Source: Diphasiastrum complanatum (taxonomy: Eukaryota; Streptophyta; Lycopodiopsida; Lycopodiales; Lycopodiaceae). From it: a stretch of DNA of 64,000 nt. Positions 1 to 10,893 of this stretch are shown here, one piece after another. A program made the translations under genes and the position numbers. Numbering within the stretch: position 1 is the first letter of the stretch; the number at the start of each line of letters is the position of its first letter. Location: the NCBI GenBank assembly GCA_029204225.1, contig CM055099.1:68441084-68505083 (forward strand). The letters are read 5' to 3'. Below the pieces are notes generated by a model. The model saw only the letters and a list, made by a program, of their open reading frames with translations, did not search any database and was not told the DNA's origin.

Positions 1-390
1 GGCATTGCATAGGCCGCCCTGGGGCCTTCCACCTTTGCCGCCCTCGGGTGCCTCAAAAGACGGAAGGCCCCCGCCTTGGGGCCTTCCCCTTTACAAACAG
101 ATCCGTGCACTTAGGCATTGCATAGGCCAAGGCATTGTCACCCTTGGGTAGGTACCTAAAGTAGAAGCGGCACAGGTACCTAAAGTAGAAGCGGCATTGG
201 CCAATCATGATTGGTGTTGTCTAGCGATGTCGCTTATTGGCACACATTAACCTATAAAAAAAGATCCGCGCACTTAGGCATTACATAGGCCAAGGTACTA
301 TCACCCTTGGGTAGGTACCATGAAGTAGAAGCAACACCCTTGGGCCAATCATGATTGGTGTTTCCTAGCGATGCACTTATTGGCATGGGG
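1..390. repeat. tandem repeat, about 163-bp unit
   Basis: Two long units start at 99 and 262 with AGATCCGYGCACTTAGG, and a partial unit starts at position 1 with GGCATTGCATAGG. Inside unit 1 a 22-bp block (AGGTACCTAAAGTAGAAGCG) is itself duplicated at about 152 and 173. At 375-425 a block around CTTATTGGCATGGGGACA is repeated in tandem. The array probably continues left of the window. Read directly from sequence. Confidence 0.75.
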
Positions 391-1198
391 ACATTTTTGG
401 CCCTTATTGGCATGGGGACAGTTTTGGCCCCGTACCAATAAGCCATTGACATGTGTTCGGGCAGTAACGTACAGATTTTCCCGGTCGCGTTGCGGTTGGG
501 GTCTCGGGAGCCAGCTCCCGCTAGGGTCCAGGACCACTTTTTGAGCGGGCACCACTTTTTTGTAGGCCCCTCCACGTGTGGCTCCCACTGGCCTCGAGTC
601 CAAGACCATCTTTTCATCGGGCACCAAGCGGCGTGGATATGGAAGTTGCAGGACTCATTCTTTTTTGTTGGGCACCAGAATTTTTGCGGGCACTTGGCCG
701 CTTGGGTCTCGGCGGGATCCGGCCCAGTAACCACTTTTTGACAAGCACCGAAGATTTTCGGCGGGCACACCACACGCTTTAACGCTCACACGTGCATGTA
801 ACATAACAGGGCACTTTGATTATATATGCAGGCACATGCTTTTCGCCCAAGTGATTATGGGATAAATGGAGCCATGCCACATGGCAAGCAATCAGGGAGG
901 AGCCCATATACAAGGTGGGCAGACCTGGTGGGCAGCAGCAGCGAGGCACCTGGGACACGCGTCGGGAGCTGAAGTCAATCGCGGCCAAACAGGGACGTGC
1001 TAATAAGAGACGAGGGTTGTCTAGCCACCTCCAATGGGACTTGGAGGTATGTATGCCTTTGGGCCTAGCGCTGCCTAGTCACCCAGTTGTGGGTACTTCA
1101 CATTTTTCCCTTTGTTGTTTTCTTCTCCCTCTAGCTCCCTTAATGGGAATAGGTGGGATGGGCTAAATGTTGGACCCAATAATGCCCAAGGATATATG
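391..1198. other. GC-rich spacer, no gene seen
   Basis: The stretch has higher GC than the DNA to its right and a recurring GGGCACC word (near 548, 618, 673). Open frames here overlap on both strands with no recognisable domain, so I do not call a gene. Confidence 0.5.
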
Positions 1199-1213
1199 CC
1201 CCCCCCCCCCCCC
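1199..1213. repeat. poly-C tract
   Basis: A run of 15 C followed by a pyrimidine-rich tail. Simple repeat only. Confidence 0.9.
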
Positions 1214-2912
1214 TCTTTTTCTTCTTTTATCAATACAACTTAACCCCCATAAAATAGGCATATCTCCCAATGCATCCGTCCACATGATAGGAGCATAGAC
1301 TTACCTAGGGCCATTGGTTGGAGGCAAATGTAAGTGCCTTACATATGAATAATTTAGCAATCACATTCATTGGTTGGACATGGGTCCATGATACCAATAC
1401 ATGGAGAACATTTGAAACATCGTAAACCAGTTGAGAAGTTGGGCCCCCACTCCTATTTGCAACCACCCTTTGTAGTAGGTAGATGTCAAATCTTTTGATA
1501 TGTCACTCACTTATGTTGAGAAGATGTGATTGGAGGATTAGCATTCCTCATATTCTCATGGTTGAAGATTTTGCCTATACATGTATGTGATGTCAGTCAC
1601 TTATGTTGCAAAGATGTGATTGGAGGATTTATATTCCTCGTATCTCATATTCTCTTTGTTGAAGCTCATTTAAGTCCTACCTTATTACCAAAGAAGCTCT
1701 TGGTTGAATAATGGTTTTCCCTCTTACTTAGCCTTAAAGATGTGATTATGTACACAACTTGAATGATCGTCTCTAATTACAAATAGGGATATTGGTCCAA
1801 AAAGCTCAATGTTATGTTAGGAGGCACAATTATAGTATGCCTTTCAACTTGTGTTAAGAATTTAAATATGCATCATTCATGCATTAATCCATGAATAAAA
1901 AATAAATTTTCTTAAGTTACGATCTCTCAACTTGTATATCTCTCAACTTGTATGGGAAGTATAAATGCACACATAATTGCCAAAATCAAGAAATTTTTTG
2001 TTCTATTCTATTATATAGTGTGTGAAATATATGCTAAATGTGACACTAATACAATCATAGATATTTTAAAGAAAAACCTTGTTTGCAAAGTACAATCTCT
2101 TGCCTTATTGTACTCAATATGTTTTGCATTGGTTGTGAACTCAATCTATATCTTAAAATGCATAAACTTTCTCATATATGCAATATCAAAACAAGATTTC
2201 TACTATTTAATACATAGCATTGACATTAAACAACTTTATGATGTGATTGTAAGCATAATTCCAAGACAAAATCTCATGACATTAATTGATGCTAACATCA
2301 AAAAATTGATAGAGATTTATTTATTCACATTTTTGACATGAAGGCAATGTGCTCATTCATACAATTGGATGTTTTTCATGTGGTACATGGAAATCCTAAG
2401 GATGTGCAATGGCTTTTGTTGCTTAGTGTTTTTTCATGCGAAAATGCCTCCCACTGTTATGTGTTTTGGAGTTTTATTTTCTTAATTAACCTGAGCTTCT
2501 AAAACCAATATAAGCCTCTAGGTGACAGACACACTAGTAACACGTGGGAGATCTCTTTTTGCACCCTTATAAATTCTATTTGAAGATTTACTAAGTTCTT
2601 TTGAAATTTTAGGTTGCACCTTTGTTAAGTAGCATCCATGCTCCACTTAGTATATATTAAGGAGATTGTTGCCCTTATCCATAGTTTAATAATGAGGTTG
2701 ACATTTACCTTAGTTCGTTACATAGCAACATTCTTTTGCTCATTTCATATTCATAATGAGCATATTGTTGTCTCTAACTACATAGCAACCCCTTTCATAT
2801 AGAGTCTCTCACTCACCTTAGTCGATACATTCAAATCTAATTGTCAATTTTCGAAACATTGTCGTGAGGAGTTTCTTAAGAGATAAGACCCTTAATATAG
2901 TTGAGAAGAATC
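1214..2912. other. AT-rich spacer, no supported gene
   Basis: This is about 1.7 kb of AT-rich DNA. The word CACTTATGTTGMRAAGATGTGATTGGAGGAT occurs twice (near 1508 and 1598) as a short direct repeat, described here by consensus only. A 129-codon frame at 1952-2341 has a low-complexity hydrophobic composition expected of AT-rich noise. Confidence 0.5.
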
Positions 2913-3924
2913 TTTTTTTTTTTTTTTGGCAAAACATCACGTCACTATTACATATAGACAAAATGTACAGAAGCGGGAGCCAGCAACACAAGGGTGATCA
3001 AGTCAATTCCCCAGAGGGGCAAACTATACAAGTTAAAATAAACCAAGTAGACAAGCTGTCAGGAACAGTAAGTGTAGTAACTATGAAACTAGCTAAAGAG
3101 CCTGCCAAAAAAGCATAGCAAATTAGAGGTAGGTAGCACCCGAGAGTGGATCCTCAAAAACTTGTTGTGGTCTTCCACAACACAAAAAACTTGCATACAT
3201 GATAGAAAACTTGCATACATGCCAAAAAGTGAGAAAGTCCTTGTCTATATTGGGTGAGTCAACTAGCAATATAGTGGAGATCGTGAGCAGTGGTGGAGCC
3301 TCCCAATGGTTGAATGGGTGCGTGAAGTCCATCCAGAGATGCCCACTACAATGAAAGAACATGTCCACTACAGTGAAAGAACATGCGCTCAATAGTTTCT
3401 TCATGCAATTGGCAAACTAGGCAAAGGTGATCAGCAAGGAAAGGCCACTTGGCTCGCAGGGGAAGGGAATTGGACATAATATGGTAGGCTAGGTACTGGA
3501 GCTTGCCCACAGAGATAGCGGAGATGGCGAGGAACCTGTTATGCCAAACCCGAGGAGGGTCTCTACAAGGGACTGACAAGAGATATAGTGGACAAGAAAG
3601 AGGGAGGGGTGGGCTCTCAAGTGGGTTGTAGAATAGCTGAGAAGGGAAGGCTGGATCGTAGGATCCCAACCTTCCAAAGGGGAAGAGTGGATGAAGGAGA
3701 GGTGAAGGCCAAGGCTCGAGAAAGAGGCCATGTCAAGCAAGAAACATTCATTAGCAGTCAAGCAAGCAAGAGGCAGGAGCTTGTAGGGTGGAATGTGGAC
3801 GAGCTGTTGTAGTAAGGCCTTTGCTTGACAATGTCAAACATAGTTGGAGGTGAGCTCGAAACAAGGGGGTGAAGCAAGGGGGAAGAGAGGGGAGGTCCAA
3901 ATGGATTCATCAGCAGGAAGAGGG
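2913..3924 (-). mobile_element. LINE 3' fragment
   Basis: The minus strand encodes pieces of the C-terminal part of a LINE reverse-transcriptase protein. The clearest is the zinc-binding zf-RVT region (about 3350-3560): a W..R...S.....L.Y....SLPL context, then CLVCQLHEETIERMFFHC, a C-x2-C...H-x4-C-like pattern. A T-run at 2913-2927 on the plus strand is placed where the poly(A) tail of a minus-strand LINE would be. The frame is split among several ORFs, so the copy is dead. Its upstream part ends where a copia LTR starts at 3925. Family beyond plant L1-like is not resolvable by eye. Confidence 0.6.
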
Positions 3925-4691
3925 TGTCAAAAATCAGTGATATTGGCATCGGAAGATTGAGCGAGCATGGTACGTAGATCAGAAGCACCACCGTTAGCAA
4001 CAGAACGTTTCAAATGAAGAAACAAAAAATGCACAATGGAACAACAACTGAGTGGAGACAAAATATACTCTGATTAATATCCACAGGGAGTGCAATTGCA
4101 AGAAGTGAAAACTTCAGTTGGCTACAGAATGAGAATTCTGGAAGTTGTGTGTAATAACACATGCAACGGAACTATCTGAATGAATTGATAGAAACAATTA
4201 TCAGATGTTTTAGATATCAGAAGATCAGAAGAAGTTTTCTGATGAAGCTAGTTATCTTGATATACTACTCAAATTATCTATTATTGATATTTTCTATAGT
4301 TATTACAACTGCCTCAGAATTACAACTGCATGTACAATGTAGGCGGACTGTCAACACGAAGTCATTGGGTCGGCCGACAATATCGAACTTTACAAAGTAT
4401 CAAAAAATACACAAAGGATCGATTTTACATTGGGTCAAAAATATAGTCAGGGTCAGATTTTCCAAGGTAAAAAAAATCAGACCTGATCCAAGGTCGAAGA
4501 TGCTTGGATAATTTCGTCCTAATCCGATCTAGGGCCGGAAAATCTCTGTTTGTTTGACATTGGGTCAAAAAAATCCGATACTGGAGTTTTCGGTCTTCTG
4601 AAAAACTCGAGCCTTTTGTTTTCTGGCTTTTGTAAAGTTTTCAGGGTGCTCATTAATAATCGGATTTGAGGCTGAGCATTAAATTCCAACA
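3925..4691 (-). repeat. 3' LTR of copia element
   Basis: Begins TGTCAAAAATC and ends TTCCAACA, followed by a purine tract on the minus strand (TAAGGAGGAG). It matches 9697-10488 along its length, for example the GATTGAGCGAGCATG and GAGTGGAGACAAAAT blocks. Confidence 0.85.
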
Positions 4692-5007
4692 CTCCTCCTT
4701 AATGTGGATCCTGAAAAACTTTGGTCTTCATATTTAACTTGTCGTTGAATTTGAGTTGGTGCTCTTTTGCCAAAGCCATTGTGAAGTAATCTGCTGCCAT
4801 CAGATTTGTCCTGATGGGTCGATTTTTGTACTCCGTGACAACAACTGGCTGGAACTTTATTAGGCCTTTTGAACTTAGTGCTAACTTGCATTTTAGATCC
4901 TTCTTCATATTCAAATTGATACGGAATAGTAGAGTATCATCTACATATTGTGTGTAGTTGATGAAGAAATCCGATACAAACTTGAAATGAAAATTCGAGT
5001 CTACCAA
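4692..5007 (-). pseudogene. copia pol 3' end remnant
   Basis: Short minus-strand pieces include a YVDDTLLF-type RT motif near 4940 and the RNase H tail just before the LTR. The same tail is found next to the related LTR at 27246. Only fragments of RT/RNase H survive here. Fossil. Confidence 0.6.
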
Positions 5008-5480
5008 GATTGGCTAGGAACCATTCTTGTCTAGAAATACAGATTTGCTGTCTTTTGCTGCTTCGCACTGGTCAACAATAGTAATTGACTTTGCCACCTC
5101 AGAATTTGTATTTGATTCCTGCACAAAAAGTAGCAAGTTAGATTATCCATAAACCAGGATGGAGGCTGTTTGGGTCGATTTGTCCTTCTCGGTTGAAATT
5201 CAATCCTCTGATGTGATTCAATCTATTGAGATTCTGACTCATTTTTTGAGTCAGTATCGATTTTTTGATTTTGACCCTTGGGTCGGATTCTGCCTGTTCA
5301 ACCCTTGGGTCAAATTTTGCTGTAGATTTTTCTTTGTGGTCGAAAAATTGGTCTTCCAGAAAAATGACATTTTTGCTCGTGAATGTTTGCTGATTGTCCA
5401 GGTTATAGAGCTTGTATGCCTTCTGATCTGAAGAGTAGCCAATAAAAAGTCATCGACCCTTGAATCATATTTTGACTAGT

Positions 5481-6020
5481 TTACCCTGGGGTCGGATTTT
5501 GATTGTTCGATCCTTGGGTCTGATTTTGTTGTAGATTAACAGAGACCTGATTGAAAGCTTTGCATCCAAACACTCTAGTATTTGTGAGTGATGGCTTCGA
5601 ACTTGTCCACACCTGATAAGGTGTCTTGCCATTCAGGGCTGTTGTAATGGATCGATTTTGTAGATAGGATGTTGTAGTAATAGCTTTTGGAAGAGAGGCA
5701 TAGCATGCTCTTGGCATTTGCAATGAGTGTCTGATTCTTCCTTTGAGCTACACTATTGGACTGAGGTGAGTAGCTAGTTGTATGTTGTAGTTGTATTCCG
5801 TTGGTCTTGCAATATACTTTGAACTCAGTGGAGATAAATACTCCCCCTCCATCAGAGCGTAGAGCTTTGATTTCTTCTCTAGATCGAATTTTTTGCTAAT
5901 GCTTTGAACTGCTTGAAGAATTTGCAAGTATTGGATTTCTCCTTCAAGAAATAAGTTGTAGTCCTCCGAGAGAAGTCATCAATAAAAGTCAATAAGTAGA
6001 CATTTCCCCTTGTGTACACG
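5481..6020 (-). pseudogene. copia integrase remnant (core and C-terminal part)
   Basis: The minus-strand frame shows YLLTFIDDFSR (first catalytic Asp block) near 5950 and, further on, TPYQVW and TRVFGCKAF, the usual copia integrase landmarks. The integrase region is interrupted by the nested element at 6021-8031. Broken fossil. Confidence 0.75.
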
Positions 6021-8031
6021 TGTGAAGAATTGCGAAAAATTGGCAAATCTAGCTTGTTCAAAAACCATGAAGAATAGTGTAAATTTTGTACATAATTGGG
6101 TTCCACACATGTATGGCCAAAATGCCATGTGGCAACCCACTCCTAATGTAGGTTAGGTCAAGTCAAGAGAGTTGGTCATGTCTATTTAGTGGTCATCCTT
6201 ACTTTATAGGACCTACACCTAAGTTTAAGGTGAAAATCTAACCAACTAGCCTACCTACCAAGCATAACTCTAGGATCTAGGCTAGGGTTTCATTTTAGGA
6301 CAAGAAGGGCAAGTTAAATTTCTTATTATATGCTAGAAATCCACCTAACTTCAAGAAGGAAGTCGAATTTGCTATGTATTCCAAGCTCTCATAGTGAGAA
6401 GATAGAAAATTTTTGGAGCTCATTGGCAATCTCAAGCTAGTTCACTATGTACATTGAGTCTTTGTGATCCAAATGAAACCAAATCAATTTCTACTTGTTT
6501 TTCAGGTTGAAGACCGTACTATAGCCTGTAGTACACACGTGTGGACTCAGATTTGGATCTTTGATCTTGTTTATTGATTATCCATACTTGTTATGTGTCA
6601 AATTGCTAATCTAGATAAAGATTTATTGTCTAGTTTTTTATGCATTGTTAAGCAAGCACATAATCTCTCTTGTGGATCTTCTAAGATCCATTTTTGGTCC
6701 TCAAAGTTTAGGGTTTAGGGTTTAGGATTTTGGATAATGGTAGTGTTTTGCTCTTCAATGATAGGAATAATGGTAGTGTTTTGCTCTTCAAGTAGAGATT
6801 GTAGAATCTACTTGGTTTCCACCAAAGAATTTGTCAATGGTGGAAATGTGATCTTTCAAGAGTGGAAGATTTGTAAACTTGAAGAAGCACCTTTGGATCA
6901 ACACCTTATTCAATTCATTGATGTTTTGGAGTTAAGTCAAGTGGAGGATCAAGCTCAAGACCCGAGGACTCCAAGAAGAACCTTGAGTATCATGATGGTG
7001 CCATCTAGGCTCAATCATATGGACCAAGCAAGGCAAGTTGTCTTTGGCAACATTATGTATGCACTTAATAGTTTAATTGATGTGTCTTCAAGTGCACAAA
7101 ATGCCTTGGAATCCATGGCTTGGCATGATGTATAGTTTTTGAAGTGTGCTACATGTATATAGACACATTTGTGGAACATCTTGTAAGGGATCCTTTAAGA
7201 GGTGGTGAAAGATCCTTCATGGACATCCTTCTCTATTGGAGTCTCAAAAGTTTCTTGTTTGTAACTGGATTTTTTAGACACTTCTAAAATCATTCATTCA
7301 TCTAGCAAGAGAGTTGTAGATAGATCAAGCTAAATTTGAGGAGTGTGTAAAATTGTCAAATTGGCAAATGTAGCTTGTTCAAAAACCATGAAGAATAGTG
7401 TAAATTTTGTACATAGTTGGGTTTCACACATGTATGGCCAAAATGCCACATGGCAACCCATTCCTAATGTAGGTTAGGTCAGGTCAAGAGAGTTGGTCAT
7501 GTCTATTTAGTGGTCATCCCTACTTTATAGGACCTACACCTATGTTTAAGGTGGAAATTTGACCAACTAGCCTACCTACCAAGCATAACTCTAGGATCTA
7601 GGCTAGGGTTTCATTTTAGGGCAAGAAGGGTGAGTTAACTTCCTTATCACATGCTGGAAATCCACCTAACTTCAAGAAGGAAGTCAAATTTGCTATGTAT
7701 TCCAAGCTTCCATAGTGAGAAGATAGAAAAATTTTGGAGCTCATTGGCAATCTCAAGCTAGTTCACTAGGTACATTGAGTTTTTGTGATCCAAATGAAAC
7801 CAAATCAATTTCTACTTGTTTTTCAGGTTGAAGGCCGAACTACAGCCTCCTGTAGTACACACATGTGGACTCAGATTTGGGTCTTTGATCTTGTTTATTG
7901 ATTATCCATACTTGTTATGTGTCAAATTGCTAATCTAGATAAAGATTTATTGTCTAATTTTTTGATGCATTGTTAAGCAAGCACATAATCTCTCCGGTGG
8001 ATCTTCTAAGATCCGTTTTTGGCCCTCAAAG
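6021..8031 (+). mobile_element. nested copia deletion derivative
   Basis: Two long direct repeats (about 6021-6706 and 7344-8031) share TTGGCAAATSTAGCTTG, the GTTGGTCATGTCTATTTAG block and the GGATCTTCTAAGATCC palindrome. The short interior (about 640 bp) ends in a purine-rich tract (GAGGAG) before the right repeat. The interior keeps only a scrap of pol matching the RT stretch of the element at 11.7 kb. It lies inside the integrase of the older minus-strand copia. I could not find a clean target duplication. A reverse-oriented piece of the same LTR family is at 26157-26351. Confidence 0.75.
6704..6727 (+). repeat. short plant telomere-type repeat
   Basis: About three copies of TTTAGGG lie just inside the left LTR of the nested copia, where the two LTRs stop matching. 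It is too short to call an interstitial telomere. Confidence 0.6.
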
Positions 8032-8151
8032 CATTGTACTCTCACAACAAGATCTATTAAAAAAATTCTAGAAGTATGGACTGTATCGAAAATTGTAGGA
8101 CTTCTAACATGCTTGCTGATTATACAGCTTTTGCATGGAGTATCAGATTTG

Positions 8152-8686
8152 CTAGTTGAAGGCAGATCTTGTACAAAAATTTGGTTTGGACATTTGTTGA
8201 ATACTATTACAACTGTGATGGCCTAATCTAAAATGCAACGACATATCAGCTGATTCAGAAGCAGAAGTGTAGAGAGCTTGACAATTAGAAGAATTGTAGT
8301 GGGGGCTGATTTTATAAAGATTTCCATTTGTCAAAAATTGTGCAGCCTTGTGTGTCTAATTCAACCCTCCGACCCAAATATGTGATTCTGCTAACTGAGA
8401 GCAAATTTCTGGTCAGATTTGGAACATGGAGAACGTTGGTCAGGAACTTGATTTCACCCCTCTGAAATTCGACCATGACTGTTTCTTCACCCTCAATAGT
8501 ATGTTTTGAGTTGTCACCAAGTTGTACAATTTGAGAGTGGGTGTATGATTGATAGTTTTTGAACCAGTCCTTGTGGTGAGTCATATGTTGAGTTGCTCCC
8601 AAGTCTAGATACCAGGAATCGATATCCTGATTTTCTTTGACCTTGGCCAAGAAGGCTGCTTCATCTTCATTTTGTTGCTGGATCAA
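8152..8686 (-). pseudogene. copia protease and integrase zinc-region remnant
   Basis: The protein shows SWYLDLGATQHMTHHKDWF, the copia aspartic-protease motif in altered form, then VLHVPNLTRNLLSVSRI, and then the HH..C region typical of the integrase N-terminus. Broken fossil belonging to the element at 3925-10488. Confidence 0.75.
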
Positions 8687-9107
8687 AAAACTTTCTATAG
8701 AATATGCTTGTTATTGGAACTACTTCTTCTTCTCATTGTTGAATTTTAAAGTTCTGCAGTCCCTGATAAGATGGCCAGTCCTCTTAAAGTATTTGCAAAA
8801 TAGGCTTTGCTTTGGTTGGAATGATGAAGACTTAAAATTGACCCTAGACCAAAATTTGACCCTGACAAAAAATTTGACCTAGAGTGAAAATCTGACCTAG
8901 ACTGCATGTTGCTCTTTTTGTCAGACTAATTTGACTGTGTAGATCTGTTTGATCTAAACTTTTGGTTTTTGGAATATAGAAGTTGAGGATCTGACTCTAA
9001 GCTTGAGGAGATTGCAAATTTTCTTATTTCCTCTTGTAGAAGCATCAAAATTACTCTTGTTGCCAGGACCCAATTTTCATAGGCTTCAGGAAGACTCGAT
9101 AGTAGAG

Positions 9108-9554
9108 TCATAACAACATCGAATCTTCAATGACTGAGCCAGTTGCAGCCATTTGCTCTAGAAGGGTTTTGAAAGTGATGAGATGGCTCGAGACACTTTC
9201 TGCTTCAGACATCTTTATGTTGAAGAATTTATTTCTCAAATGTAATTCGGATATGGTATCCATGATACCATGCAGGGTTGCTAGGATGTCCCATGCATCC
9301 TTGGCAGTCTGAGCAACACTTATGTGAACGACTTGAGTGTCTTTGATGTTGAGAGTAATGTAGGAAAATGCCTTGCCATCTTTTAGTCTCCATTTGGTGA
9401 TAGTGGTTGTATCACCCTCTGGTTTAACCTTTGTGCCATCAACGATGTCCCACAGTTCCTTGGCTAATAGTATGGTCTTCATTTTGAACTTCCAGAGATG
9501 GTGGTTACTTCCATTGAGTCTCTCGATGACAGAAGAACTAGAAGGTAGATCCAT
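9108..9554 (-). pseudogene. copia gag remnant
   Basis: The 148-residue frame begins MDLPSSSSVIERLNGSNHHL and continues with WKFKMKTILL and KDAWDILATLHG, the UBN2-like gag layout of copia elements. A further gag piece (LLSSLPEAYENW) lies at 8926-9111. Fossil. Confidence 0.8.
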
Positions 9555-9684
9555 TTTGGTTGAGTGAGATCATTGGTAGATACAACGATTTCAGAATATT
9601 GTTGGCTGCGTACTTGCTAGAACAATGACTTGGTAGAGACAAGTCTTGATAATCCTAGATAATATGTAGATTATTGAACTGCCC

Positions 9685-9696
9685 GCTCTGATTCCA
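9685..9696 (-). promoter_or_regulatory. primer-binding site, initiator-Met tRNA type
   Basis: The minus strand reads TGGAATCAGAGC directly inside the 5' LTR, one base away from the usual TGGTATCAGAGC. Confidence 0.7.
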
Positions 9697-10488
9697 TGTA
9701 AAAAATCGATGGTATTGGCAGTGGCGGAAGACTGAGCGAGCATGATGCGTGGATCAGAAGCACCACAGTTAGCAGCAGAACGTTCAAAATTAAGGAATAA
9801 AGAATGCGCAATGGAACAACTGAGTGGAGACAAAATGTACTCTGATTAATATGCACAAGGAGTACAATCGCATGAAGTGAAAAATTCAGCTGGCTACATA
9901 ATGAGAACTCTGATCGTTGTGTGTGATAACACATGCAACGAAACTATCTGAATGAATTGATAGAAACAATTTTTTGATGTTTTAGAAATCAAAAGGTCAG
10001 AAGAAGTTTTTTTGATGAAGATAATTATCTTGATATACTACTCGAAATATCTATTACTGATATTTCTATGGTTATTACAACCACCTCAAAGCTATAACTG
10101 CATGTGCAATGTAGGCGGATTGTCAATGCAAAGTCATTGGGTCAAATTTTAGACCAACAATATCGAACTTTATAAAGTATAGAAAAATATACAAAAGATA
10201 GATTTTACATTGGGTAAAAAATATAGTTAAGGTCGAATTTTCCAGGGCAAAAAAAATCAGACCTGATTCGACCCGATCTAGGGTCGAAGACGCCTTGGTA
10301 ATCCGCCTCGATCCGATCCAATCTAGGGGTCAGAAAATCTCTGTTTGTTAGGCTTGACATTGGGTCGGAAAAATTCGATACTGGATTTTTGATCTTCTGA
10401 AAAATTCGAACCTTCTATTTTATGGTTTTTGTAAAGTTTTCAGTATGCTCATTAATAAATGGATTGGGCTGAGCATCAAATTCCAACA
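9697..10488 (-). repeat. 5' LTR of copia element
   Basis: Starts TGTAAAAAATCGATGG and ends TTCCAACA on the plus strand. It is homologous to 3925-4691. Confidence 0.85.
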
Positions 10489-10893
10489 GAGGCACGCAAT
10501 AAAGTTGTAAATAAAATAAACTTGACTTGGGCCTTGGAATTAAAATAAAACTAGAGGCCCAATGTCATTTTTAAACTTAGAGATCTTTTTAGAGTTGGGT
10601 CCAAATTGGGACTCACATGAATCTTGTGATTTCTAATGTACTTTTTGTGGACCCTTGGATCAAGTTGGGTCCAAGGTGAATGGATAGGATCATTGTGAAT
10701 ATTAGCCAATAAGATTGAGGGACAAGGGCCTTTCCCATTTTATAAAAAGGCACCATTTGTACACTATTTTCATGCTTAATGAGAAGGAAAAAACTCTACC
10801 ATTTTTGGAAGAGAAGCATCCTCATTTGCTATTCACTACTTGCTAATGCTCTTGATTGTGTTTTCCATTGCTTTCTATTTCCATGTTTATTGG
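10489..10893. other. spacer with TATA-like box
   Basis: A stretch of about 400 bp without a gene. TTTATAAAAAGGC at about 10738 looks like a TATA box 180 bp upstream of the next pol remnant, but I see no gene it would serve. Confidence 0.4.

Larger units (their letters stand above)
3925..10488 (-). mobile_element. Ty1/copia LTR retrotransposon, degraded
   Basis: Two direct LTRs (3925-4691 and 9697-10488) flank gag, protease, integrase and the 3' end of pol in minus orientation. The flanks GAGGG (3920-3924) and GAGGC (10489-10493) look like a 5-bp target duplication with one difference. The primer site next to the right LTR resembles initiator-Met tRNA. The element is broken many times, lacks most of RT, and has a second copia element inserted in its integrase region (6021-8031). 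The LTRs differ by substitutions and small indels, so it is not recent. Confidence 0.85.

Noticed and set aside
1952-2341. 129-codon hydrophobic open frame on the plus strand
   Set aside because: Composition follows the AT-rich DNA, with Ile, Leu, Tyr and Lys throughout and no domain or splice context.
6704-6727. Interstitial telomere or chromosome-fusion scar
   Set aside because: Only about three TTTAGGG units at an LTR edge; too short to claim a fusion or healed end.
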